Assembly: GCF_022836935.1 (NCBI RefSeq)
Contig: NZ_CP083239.1
Location: 3,858,001 to 3,922,000, forward strand
DNA length: 64,000 nt
Source of the DNA: Ancylobacter polymorphus
GTDB lineage: Bacteria > Pseudomonadota > Alphaproteobacteria > Rhizobiales > Xanthobacteraceae
Direction of reading: 5' to 3'
Shown here piece after piece: positions 47,619-55,800 of the stretch (within the stretch, counting starts at the first letter, position 1; each line of letters opens with the position of its first letter). Made by a program: the position numbers and the translations under genes. The notes below the pieces were generated by a model, which was not told the origin of the DNA, did not search any database, and was given only the letters and a program-made list of their open reading frames with translations.

Positions 47619-48563
47619 ATGATCAACCCTCGCGCGGCCGCTGTGACAGACTTTCCCTCGCCGGCCGGGCCCTCACCCGGCGGGGCGCGCATCCCCAATA
47701 TTTACCACTTCGTCTTCGGTCTCCTGCCGCAGACGGAGCCGTTTCACCTCATGCACTATCTCTGCCTCGCCTCCTGTCTGGAGGTGAACCGGCCGGAGCG
47801 CGTGGTCGTGCATCTGCTCAACGAGCCCTTCGGCCCGCTCTGGGAGCTTATCCGCCCGCGCCTAAAGGTGGAGCCGATCCGCGCGGGCGAAAACCGCCTG
47901 GCCATGGATTACCGGGACGAGGCCATGGCCCGCTTCGCCTATGCGCATCGGTCCGATTTCATCCGCCTGCGCGTGCTGGAAGAACAGGGCGGCGTCTATG
48001 CCGATATGGACACACTGTTCCTGGCGCCGCCGCCCGCTGCCCTGTTCGCGCAGTCCTGCGTCATGGGGCATGAGCGGGTGGACCGCAGCGCCCCCTCCGC
48101 CCCCGAAGGCTCGCTGTGCAACGCGCTCATCATGGCCGAGCCCGGCGCGCCCTTCATCCGGCTCTGGATCGAGCGCATGCCGGCCGCCTTCGATGGCAGC
48201 TGGAGCAACCACTCCACCTTCCTGCCCTATCGGCTCGCCCGCGAATTTCCCGACACCATCCATATCGAGCCGGAAAGCCGTTTCTTCGCCCTCGACTGGA
48301 CTCGCGACGGCATTGCCGGCCTGTTCCGCGAGAATCGCCGCCTGCCGCCGGAGGCGTCCAGCCTGCATCTGTGGGCGCATCTGTGGTGGGATGAGGAACG
48401 GCGCGACATGTCGGATTTCAGCCATAAGCGGCTGACGCCCGATTATGTCGCCCATGCCCGCACCACCTATGCCCGGCTGGCGCGCCGGCACCTGCCGCCC
48501 GGCCTTGCCTCCCCCGCACCCGTTTATGCGCTGCGGCGGCTGTTGCGGATGAAGCGGTCGTGA
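47619..48563 (+). CDS. DXD-containing glycosyltransferase (Gly_transf_sug family)
   Basis: A 314-residue GT-A protein of the capsular/mannosyltransferase OCH1-like family. The early IPNIYHFVFG and the metal-binding DXD in GGVYADMDTLFL (about 127-138) are diagnostic, followed by CNALIMAEPGAPF. The start is uncertain: the ATG at 47619 has no ribosome-binding site, and homology begins near residue 24. The C terminus ends in a basic LRRLLRMKRS tail, common for membrane-associated transferases. Confidence 0.85.
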   Translation: MINPRAAAVTDFPSPAGPSPGGARIPNIYHFVFGLLPQTEPFHLMHYLCLASCLEVNRPERVVVHLLNEPFGPLWELIRPRLKVEPIRAGENRLAMDYRDEAMARFAYAHRSDFIRLRVLEEQGGVYADMDTLFLAPPPAALFAQSCVMGHERVDRSAPSAPEGSLCNALIMAEPGAPFIRLWIERMPAAFDGSWSNHSTFLPYRLAREFPDTIHIEPESRFFALDWTRDGIAGLFRENRRLPPEASSLHLWAHLWWDEERRDMSDFSHKRLTPDYVAHARTTYARLARRHLPPGLASPAPVYALRRLLRMKRS

Positions 48564-49741
48564 GCGCCGCGCCTCCCTCGAAAAGCCGGGCGGTGCTGCT
48601 CACCCATGTGGTGCCTTCGCCCCAGGGAGTCGGGCTGGTGCGGCGGGCCTGGCGCTGGGCCTGCGAGCTGGCGGCGGCGCATGATCTCGACATTGTGGTG
48701 GTGCCCCGCGAGGCCGATCCGCCGCTGCCGCCGGTGCCGCTGCCGGGCCGGCTGCATGTGCTGCGCGGCAGCGGTCCGGCGCTGCGCCGCCGCCACCTGG
48801 CGGACTGGTTCGAACCGGACGCCACAATCGCCGCCGCGCTGGCGGGTCTTCCCGGCCCGGTGCCGGCGCGGATCGTCGTCTTCCGCTTCTATCTGCACGA
48901 CATGGCCGCGCATCTGCCCCCCGCCTGGCGCGCCGTTGCGGAGATGGACTGCGACGATTGGGAATCGGCGACGCGGCTCAGCCTCGCCGGGCTGGCGCTG
49001 CGGCGGCGGCGGCTGCACCGCGCCGTGAAGCGGCTGTGGCAGGCCTGGCGCTATCGCCGGCTGGAGCGGCGGTTCCTGCCAAGCTACCGCGTCGTCCACC
49101 TCGCCGCCGCCGAGGATGCCGCCCGCGTCAGACGCTGGCCGGGCATAAGCGAGGTGCGCGCCACGCCCAATTGCCTCGTGGTCGATGCACCGTCGACCCT
49201 GCCGCCGCCGCCCGAGGGCGGGCGCACCCTGCTGTTCGTCGGCGCGCTGTTCTACGCGCCCAATGAGGACGCGGTGCTCTGGTTCGCCCGCGCCGTGCTG
49301 CCGCGCCTGCGCCGCCTGGTGCCGGAGGTCGAAATCGTCGTCGCCGGCACGGCCGGGCCCTCGCTCCGCCGCAAGCTGGCGGCGCATGGCCTCACCTATG
49401 CCCATGCGCCCGTCGATCTGCGCCCGCTCTATGCGCAGGCCAGCGCCGTCATCGCCCCGGTGCGTGGCGGCGGCGGCACCAAGCTGAAAGTGCTGGAAGC
49501 GTGGCATTATCGGCGCCCTCTGGTCGCCACCGCGCATGCGATGCGCGGGATGCCGATCGAGGCCGGGCGGCACGCGCTGGTGGCCGATGATGCCGAGACC
49601 TTCGCCCGCCATTGCGCGGCGCTGCTGACCGACCCGGCGCTCGCCGCCCGCCTCATCGCCGAGGGCGAACAACTCCTGCGCGCGCAGTACAGCCTCGCGC
49701 CCCTCTCCTTGCTGCGCGGAGGTGAAAAGCCCCGTGCCTGA
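48560..49741 (+). CDS. GT4-type glycosyltransferase
   Basis: A 393-residue GT-B enzyme starting at a GTG that overlaps the previous stop (GTGA). Donor-site motifs are TLLFVGALFYAPNEDAV and VRGGGGTKLKVLEAWHYRRP, seen in exopolysaccharide/PEP-CTERM-type GT4 proteins. Its own stop lies within the start region of the next gene. Confidence 0.85.
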   Translation: MSAAPPSKSRAVLLTHVVPSPQGVGLVRRAWRWACELAAAHDLDIVVVPREADPPLPPVPLPGRLHVLRGSGPALRRRHLADWFEPDATIAAALAGLPGPVPARIVVFRFYLHDMAAHLPPAWRAVAEMDCDDWESATRLSLAGLALRRRRLHRAVKRLWQAWRYRRLERRFLPSYRVVHLAAAEDAARVRRWPGISEVRATPNCLVVDAPSTLPPPPEGGRTLLFVGALFYAPNEDAVLWFARAVLPRLRRLVPEVEIVVAGTAGPSLRRKLAAHGLTYAHAPVDLRPLYAQASAVIAPVRGGGGTKLKVLEAWHYRRPLVATAHAMRGMPIEAGRHALVADDAETFARHCAALLTDPALAARLIAEGEQLLRAQYSLAPLSLLRGGEKPRA

Positions 49742-52229
49742 ATCCGCCCCCCTCATCATCGTGTCGGTCGCCACAGGTTATGGCGGCGCCGAGCGCACCA
49801 TCGAGACGCTGCTGCCGCCGCTCTTCGCGCAGCGCTGCGTCGAGGTGTTCGCCAGCCATCCGCTGCATCTGGAGCGGCTTCAGCGCCTCTCGCATCCGGG
49901 GCTGGTCATCCATGCGGTGGATACGACGCAGGGCGACTTCGCCGCCACCGCCGCCCGCCGTCTGGTGAAGCGCGTGCTGGCGCTGCGCCCGGGCGCCCTG
50001 CTGACCAACACGCTCGATTCGCTGCGCATCCTCGCGCTGGCGACGAAATGGCTGCCGGGGCTCGACGCCCTCGCCTGCGTCGCCGCGCATGATTTCCTCT
50101 GGTTCGACCATGCGGCGCTGCTGCCGCATGTGCCCCGCGCAACGCTGGTGGTGCCGGACCGTTCGGTGCTGGAAAGGCCGGATTATCTCGCGAGCCATGT
50201 CTGGCCGCACGGCCCGATGCGGGCCGTGGTGATCCCCAACCCGGTCGACATCCCCGAAGCGCCGGCGGCCGAGCCGGGCGAGGACGCGCCCTTCCTGCAC
50301 CTCGCGACGCTGAACGGCTTCAAGGGCCACGCGGCGCTGGTCGCGGCCGCCGCTGTGCTGAAGGCGCGCGGCTCCGGCCTGCGCATCGTCTCGGCCGGGC
50401 ATCGGCCGATTCCCGCGCTGGAGCGCGAGCTCATGGAACAGATGGCGGCGGTCGACAGTGCCGGCACGCTGGAACTGCAGGACCATGTGCCCGACCCGTC
50501 GGCGCTGCTGCGCCAGGCCCGCGCGGTGCTCGTCACCTCCATTTCCGAGCATGGCGGCCCGGAGACCTTCAGCCGCGCCATCATCGAGGCGTGGGCGCAG
50601 GGGCGCCCGGTCATCGCCTTCGCCTGCGGCGCGCCGGCGCAGCTCATCCGGCACGAGGTCGACGGCCTGCTGGTCGATGAAGGCGATGTCGCGGGGCTGG
50701 CGGAGGCCATCGAGCGGCTGCACCGCGATCCCGCCCTTGCCGACCGTCTCGGCCGCAACGGCTTTGAACGCGCCGCGCGCGACTTCGCCACGCCGCAGAT
50801 TCTGGCCCAATGGACGGCGGTGCTCGACGGGCGCTGGTGCGTGCGCCGCCTCGCCCCGCCCGCTGGCGCGGGGCAAAGCCGCCGCGCGCTGCTGCTGGAT
50901 GTCTCGCTGACGCTGGAAAACGGCTGGCACTCCCCGGTCGGCATGTCGCGGGTGGAACGGCACACGGCGGACCACATCGCGGCGCAGCCGGTGCGGGTGC
51001 AGCTGGTGCGGCGCAGCCCGGAACAGGGCGGCTACCGCCGGCTCACCGGGCAGGAGTTGGAATTTCTCGCCGGCACGCCGGACGGCCTGGGGCGGATCGC
51101 CGATGCCGAGCTCGCCGCTGCCGAGCGGGCCGAGGGCGCTCTGCCGCCGCCCCCCCGCCCCCGGCCGCCCGGGCCGGTGACGCGCGCGCTCGCCTCGCTT
51201 CAACTCACTGACCCGCGCCTGCGCCGGCTGATAGCGCATCGACTTGCGCGCCGGCTGATGCGCAAGCTGGAGCGCCGCGTGACGGCGCGGCTGCGCCGCG
51301 CGCCGCGGCCCACCCCGCCCCTCACACCGGCGGCGGGCGATGTGCTGCTGAGCGTTTCCAACCCGTGGGACTATCTGGCCCCCGCCGTCTTCACCGCGCT
51401 GCGGGCGCAGGGCGTGCGGCTGGTGCTCGCCGTGCACGATCTGATGGTGTGGGAGACGCCGCAATGGACCGCCGGCCGCGACCCGCGCCGCTACAGCGCC
51501 GACATGCTCGGCACGCTGGCGCAGGCGGACGCGCTCGTCGCCGTCTCCCAGCACACGGCGCGGCAGGTGGAGCGGGCGCTGGCGGAACAGGGCTGCGCGG
51601 TTCCACCTCTGCGCGTCGCCGCACCCGGCGGCCTCGACACGGCGGGCGCCCTCGCCGGCGGGCCGCCGCCGGGGCTGCCGAAGGACCGGCCCTTCGTCCT
51701 CTATTGCTCGACCATCGAGATTCGCAAGAATCACATCCTGCTGCTGAATCTGTGGGAAGAGCTGCGCGAGACCCTGCCGCCGGAGCGCCTGCCGGTGCTG
51801 GTCCTGGCCGGCCGCTGGGGCTGGGGCGTGGACGCGGTGCGGCTGGCGGTGGAGCGCAACTGGCGGCTGGCGCCGCATGTGCGGGTGGTGCCGGCCCTGC
51901 GCGATGAACAATTGCGCTGGCTCTACCGCCATGCCCGCTTCACCGTCTTCCCCTCCTTCACCGAGGGGTTCGGCCTGCCGGTGGCGGAAAGCCTCGCCCT
52001 CGGCACGCCAGTGCTGATCTCCGCACACCCCGCGCTGATCGAAGCCTCGGCCGGGCTGATGCCGACGCTCGATCCCGGCGATCTGCCGGCCTGGCGCGCG
52101 GCGGTCACCCGCCTGTGCCTTGACGACACATATCTGGCGCAGTTGCGCGCGAAAGCCGTGCACTACGCCCCCGCGCCTGCGGAGCTTCTGCCCCGGGCGC
52201 TCCTTCAAGCCGCCGACCTGGCCCGATAA
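49734..52229 (+). CDS. Tandem-domain glycosyltransferase (two GT4 domains)
   Basis: A protein of about 831 residues with two complete GT-B/GT4 units. Unit 1 (about 1-370) has TGYGGAERTIETL and SEHGGPETFSRAIIEA. A linker (about 375-550) rich in Arg and Pro follows, beginning RRALLLDVSLTLENGWHS. Unit 2 (about 550-830) has LAVHDLMVWETPQW, YCSTIEIRKNHILLLNLWE and SFTEGFGLPVAESLALG. Each has its own donor-binding Glu motif, so both may be active and add two successive sugars. I use the GTG at 49734, 11 bp after GGAGG; a GTG at 49722 is the alternative. Confidence 0.85.
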   Translation: MPESAPLIIVSVATGYGGAERTIETLLPPLFAQRCVEVFASHPLHLERLQRLSHPGLVIHAVDTTQGDFAATAARRLVKRVLALRPGALLTNTLDSLRILALATKWLPGLDALACVAAHDFLWFDHAALLPHVPRATLVVPDRSVLERPDYLASHVWPHGPMRAVVIPNPVDIPEAPAAEPGEDAPFLHLATLNGFKGHAALVAAAAVLKARGSGLRIVSAGHRPIPALERELMEQMAAVDSAGTLELQDHVPDPSALLRQARAVLVTSISEHGGPETFSRAIIEAWAQGRPVIAFACGAPAQLIRHEVDGLLVDEGDVAGLAEAIERLHRDPALADRLGRNGFERAARDFATPQILAQWTAVLDGRWCVRRLAPPAGAGQSRRALLLDVSLTLENGWHSPVGMSRVERHTADHIAAQPVRVQLVRRSPEQGGYRRLTGQELEFLAGTPDGLGRIADAELAAAERAEGALPPPPRPRPPGPVTRALASLQLTDPRLRRLIAHRLARRLMRKLERRVTARLRRAPRPTPPLTPAAGDVLLSVSNPWDYLAPAVFTALRAQGVRLVLAVHDLMVWETPQWTAGRDPRRYSADMLGTLAQADALVAVSQHTARQVERALAEQGCAVPPLRVAAPGGLDTAGALAGGPPPGLPKDRPFVLYCSTIEIRKNHILLLNLWEELRETLPPERLPVLVLAGRWGWGVDAVRLAVERNWRLAPHVRVVPALRDEQLRWLYRHARFTVFPSFTEGFGLPVAESLALGTPVLISAHPALIEASAGLMPTLDPGDLPAWRAAVTRLCLDDTYLAQLRAKAVHYAPAPAELLPRALLQAADLAR

Positions 52230-53767
52230 TGAACGCCCCCTCGCCCCAGATGCCGCCCCCGCTGGAGCCGCAGGCGCTGCGGGCCGCGCTGCGCCATTTT
52301 CAGGACCGGCTGCAGGCGCAGGAGGCGCAATTCGCCCGGCTTCAGCGCCAGATCAAGAAGCAGGCGGCCGAGCTGGCGCAGTGCCGCGAGGCTCTGCAAC
52401 GCCAGCCGGGTGCGCGGTCGCGCCTGTCCGACACGCTCGCGCTGCGCCACCTCGCCCGCGCGCTGCGCGGCCTGCTGCCGCGCCGTTGGCGCGAGACGCT
52501 CGCCCGCATGAACGTCGCCACCGGGGCGGAGGGCGCACCGGACTATCGTGTGCGCGTGCGCGCCCTGCGTGCCTCCGGCCAGCTGGCGCGCACGCGCAGC
52601 GTGGCGCTGGTCGCCCCGGAAAGCCTGCACCGCGCGGCGACGGCGGCAGCGCAGCTCATCGCGGCGATGGGATTGCGCTGCACGGTGCACAGCACCATGC
52701 CCGCCGCCTTCACCGAAGACCTCTATCTCGTGATCAGCCCGCGCGCTTTCGCCGAGCTGCCGCCGCCGGACCGGCGCATTCTGTGGCTGGTGGAATCCGG
52801 CGAACTGGCGGGGGAATGGAACGCCTCGCTTCACGCCCGGCTCGCCGGCTCGCTCGCCGTGTTCGAGGCGGTGCTGCCGCGCATCGCCGAGCTGCAGGCG
52901 CACGGGCTGGTGCAGCACCAGATTTTCCATGTGCCGCTGACGCCGTTCACCGCGCCCAACCCGGTGCGGCCGGACCGCTCGCCGCTCGGCCTGCCGCATA
53001 TGCTGGCGCGCGCGCTGCATGGTTGCGGCGTGGTGGATGAGGCCTGCTTCGAGGCCGCCACCGCCGAGACCCGGCTCGACGCGCCGGCGCTCGTGCTCTG
53101 CCTGCCGGAGGCGCCGGAGCGCTTCGCCCTCGCCCGCGAGAGCCAGCGCCACGGCGCCCTGCTGTTTCCCGGCCTGCGTCATGTCGAGGGCTGGAAGGGC
53201 ACCGCGCTCAGCTACCGCTATCTCGCGCGCCGCGCGCTGGCGGCGGGGCGCGAGCGGCTGGTGATCTGGGAGGACGATGCGCGGCTGCCCGCCGATTTCG
53301 ACACCCGCCTTCCCGCTCTGCTCGCGCGGCTGGAAGCACAGGCCGGGGACTGGGACGTTTTTTCCGGCCTGATCACCGATCTCTCGCCGCAGGGCGAGGT
53401 GAAGGCGGTGCATGCCGATGGCGCGAACCTGCTCATCGAGCTCGACACTGTCATCGGCATGGTGTTCGGCGTCTACGGCCCCAAGGCCCTGAACGCGCTC
53501 GCCGGCTACCGGATGGCAGGCGATGACGTGATGAAGGCCACAATCGACCGCTATCTCGAAACGCTGGACCTGCGCTGCTGGACGGTGTTTCCGCCGCTGG
53601 TCGGCCATGCCGACCATGTGTCGTCCACGCTCTGGGACCCGACGGGAAGCCGTTTCCTCAGCAATGAGTGGCTGAACCCGATGATCGATGGCAGCCAGTT
53701 CCGCCTGCTGGCGAAGATCGCCGACCGGCTGGAAGGCGCCGCCCGTCCACCGGTGGACGGGCGCTGA
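52229..53767 (+). CDS. Protein with GT25-like glycosyltransferase C terminus
   Basis: A 512-residue protein that starts within the previous TAA (TAATG). Residues 12-60 form a Gln/Arg-rich coiled coil (FQDRLQAQEAQFARLQRQ). A middle section (about 120-270) resembles no family I know. The last part resembles GT25 LPS transferases: RHVEGWKGTALSYRYLAR, then RLVIWEDDARLPADF, where EDDA is the expected acidic motif. It closes the glycan operon and could be a modular glycan enzyme. Confidence 0.75.
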   Translation: MNAPSPQMPPPLEPQALRAALRHFQDRLQAQEAQFARLQRQIKKQAAELAQCREALQRQPGARSRLSDTLALRHLARALRGLLPRRWRETLARMNVATGAEGAPDYRVRVRALRASGQLARTRSVALVAPESLHRAATAAAQLIAAMGLRCTVHSTMPAAFTEDLYLVISPRAFAELPPPDRRILWLVESGELAGEWNASLHARLAGSLAVFEAVLPRIAELQAHGLVQHQIFHVPLTPFTAPNPVRPDRSPLGLPHMLARALHGCGVVDEACFEAATAETRLDAPALVLCLPEAPERFALARESQRHGALLFPGLRHVEGWKGTALSYRYLARRALAAGRERLVIWEDDARLPADFDTRLPALLARLEAQAGDWDVFSGLITDLSPQGEVKAVHADGANLLIELDTVIGMVFGVYGPKALNALAGYRMAGDDVMKATIDRYLETLDLRCWTVFPPLVGHADHVSSTLWDPTGSRFLSNEWLNPMIDGSQFRLLAKIADRLEGAARPPVDGR

Positions 53768-53807
53768 CGGGGCCGCCATCGGGCCCCGCCGGCGCCCGCT
53801 GTCGGCT

Positions 53808-54635
53808 CTACGCGATGCCCACCGCGCGCACGGTCGGCTCTTCGTCCTCCACCTCCTCCACCGGGCTGATCGACACCGCCATATCTGTCATGACGGCGTT
53901 GCCGAAGATGGTGGCGAAGGCGGCATCCGCCGCGTCGCGCCCGACGCCGATGCGCACCAGCCCCTGCAAGGCCGCCTTGCGGGTGGGATCGAACAGATAC
54001 CAGGCGCCGTCGAGATAGCATTCGAACACCGCGTGGAAATCCGGCGGGTCGAGCTGCCAGGCATAGGAGCTGGCGAAGCGCGCCGGAATGGAGAGCGCGC
54101 GGCAGAAGGCGATGCCGAGATGGGCGAAGTCGCGGCACACGCCGGCGCGCTGCACCATCGTGTCATAGGCCGAGGTCTCGGAGGTCGAGCTGCCGCTGAG
54201 ATAATCGACATGGTCGTAGATCCAGTTGCAGATCGCCGTCACACGCTGGTGCCCCGGCGGCAGGGCGCCGAATTCCCGCAGCGCGAAGCGGGCCAGCCGG
54301 TCGGACTGGCAGTAGCGGCTGGGGTTGAGGAAGGGCGTCACCTCAAGCGGCAGCTCCGCCACCGGCGTTTCGCTGAGGCTGGCGGGGTCGGCGTCATACA
54401 TGGAGAGATCGACGGTGGCGGCATAGTCGACCTCGAACGTGCCGGGTTCGACCACCACCCGCACCAGCCGCGTGCCGCCGTCGAGTTCGTGCCGGTCGGC
54501 GGCCACCGTGGGGGTGAGGTTCAGCCGCTCGCTGAGGATCTTCTGGTTGCGCAGCGCCGCCGCCTCGATGTTGAGGAGAAAGACGGTGGTCTCACGCACC
54601 TCATAGGCGAGCCGGGAGGCGACGTTGAATTTCAT
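53808..54635 (-). CDS. Transglutaminase-like family protein
   Basis: A 275-residue protein with an N-terminal beta domain (about 1-125) and a transglutaminase core. The Cys-His-Asp triad is in RAGVCRDFAH, PDFHAVFECYLDG and WYLFDPT. It resembles bacterial transglutaminase/protease-like proteins of unknown substrate, with no signal peptide. It ends convergent with the glycan operon and is a single gene. Confidence 0.88.
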   Translation of the reverse strand: MKFNVASRLAYEVRETTVFLLNIEAAALRNQKILSERLNLTPTVAADRHELDGGTRLVRVVVEPGTFEVDYAATVDLSMYDADPASLSETPVAELPLEVTPFLNPSRYCQSDRLARFALREFGALPPGHQRVTAICNWIYDHVDYLSGSSTSETSAYDTMVQRAGVCRDFAHLGIAFCRALSIPARFASSYAWQLDPPDFHAVFECYLDGAWYLFDPTRKAALQGLVRIGVGRDAADAAFATIFGNAVMTDMAVSISPVEEVEDEEPTVRAVGIA

Positions 54636-54898
54636 GGGGGTGGTTCCGGTGGGAGGACGTGCCCCTATGACGCGCGCCGCGCGGTTCGGTTCCCCGGGAT
54701 ACCGCAGGATTCGCGCGGGCCCTGCTTGAGGCCGGCGTCATCCCGGCAGGACCACACGCCCTGTCCGGGATCGTGGCCGCCCAGGCCAACTCATCCGCTC
54801 GCCCTTGGGCGGACGCATGGACGGGCTGAGATCAGACCGGTATCGGCGCTGAACGCGGCAGAATCGGCGACACCTGAGCGCCGAAGCGCATCTTTCGG

Positions 54899-54926
54899 TT
54901 GCTCGTATCGATACTTTACATACTAT
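54899..54926 (+). promoter_or_regulatory. Sigma-70-like promoter of the unknown gene
   Basis: TTGCTC (54899-54904), a 16-bp spacer and TACTAT (54921-54926) lie in an AT-rich stretch about 85 bp before the start codon. The rest of the 54636-55012 gap shows only repeat units and no gene. Confidence 0.5.
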
Positions 54927-55012
54927 AGGTTGAAATCCGGCTTCACCCCACCGGAAAGCCCGGCGATCATCATCGCCGTTACGTATGAAATTCCATCGTT
55001 GGAGACATCATC

Positions 55013-55678
55013 ATGTCCACCCTCCTGACGATCAACGTAACGAACCATATATCGGCAACGCAGACCTTCTATTTCTTCCAGCACCCATCCATGTATACAG
55101 GCGGATCGAGGGTCTACAGCAACTCTCTCTATAGCCAGGCGCTCGGCAATTACGCCTCTACCGGCAGCGTGCTGACGTTCCAGGTCAGCCTCCAGCCCTA
55201 CGCCGGCATTCAGCAGGCGCACCAGCAGCCGCAGGTCGGCCAGTCCTCGGGCTTCGCCTCTGCCTACCGCGCAATCGAGCTTGCACCAGCGTCCGGCACG
55301 GCCAATGACTGCACCACCGCGTCGGTGAGCCCCCTCGGCCTGTCACCCGCCACGGTGGGTCCGAATGTTGAGCCGGGCGCGTTCCGCATCATCATGCCGA
55401 CCTACCAGCCACCCGTCCTGTACAACATCGGCTCGGCGGTGCAGGCGAATGGGAGCCTCCTGCTCTCGAACTTCGTCGTCGCCAACCCGGCGAGCACCAC
55501 CGATTGTCAGCCGATCCTGCGCTACTATGTGCAGACAGGCAGCTACATGGCCGGCTCTGTGATCAACTTCACCACGTCGAGCGTCACCGCGGCCCTGTGC
55601 GACTTCACGGGCGGCTACTCCACCATGAATGTCTCGCTGAACCCGGACGGCACGTGGACCGTCCAGGCGATCCGGTAA
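55013..55678 (+). CDS. Orphan protein of unknown function
   Basis: A 221-residue protein I do not recognise. It has no signal peptide or membrane segment. It begins STLLTINVTNHISATQTF and is rich in Ser, Thr, Tyr, Gln and Val with alternating beta character (VLTFQVSLQ, TMNVSLNPDGTW) and three Cys in the second half. It looks like a beta-sandwich, perhaps a lectin-like or self-assembling protein. Codon use is visibly lower in GC than its neighbours. It has its own promoter, GGAGA upstream of the ATG, and repeats on both sides, which suggest recent acquisition. Confidence 0.7.
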   Translation: MSTLLTINVTNHISATQTFYFFQHPSMYTGGSRVYSNSLYSQALGNYASTGSVLTFQVSLQPYAGIQQAHQQPQVGQSSGFASAYRAIELAPASGTANDCTTASVSPLGLSPATVGPNVEPGAFRIIMPTYQPPVLYNIGSAVQANGSLLLSNFVVANPASTTDCQPILRYYVQTGSYMAGSVINFTTSSVTAALCDFTGGYSTMNVSLNPDGTWTVQAIR

Positions 55679-55800
55679 ACGATCTCAGCCGGCGACCGCC
55701 GCTGTCCGGGATCGCGCTCCGATCCGGGCGGGGGATCCCGGCTCTCCGCCTGCGGCTGCGGCCGGGATGACGCGCACCCGGAGGGTCGGCGGAAAGGGCC

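Larger units (their letters stand above)
54735..55773. repeat. Matched repeats flanking the unknown gene at 55013
   Basis: GCGTCATCCCGGC (54735-54747) has an exact reverse-complement copy at 55761-55773. CTGTCCGGGATCG (54761-54773) has an exact direct copy at 55702-55714. Between them lie the promoter and single gene. The sequences belong to a CATCCCGGC-type family frequent in GC-rich alphaproteobacteria, so chance placement of two repeat units is possible. Confidence 0.5.
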
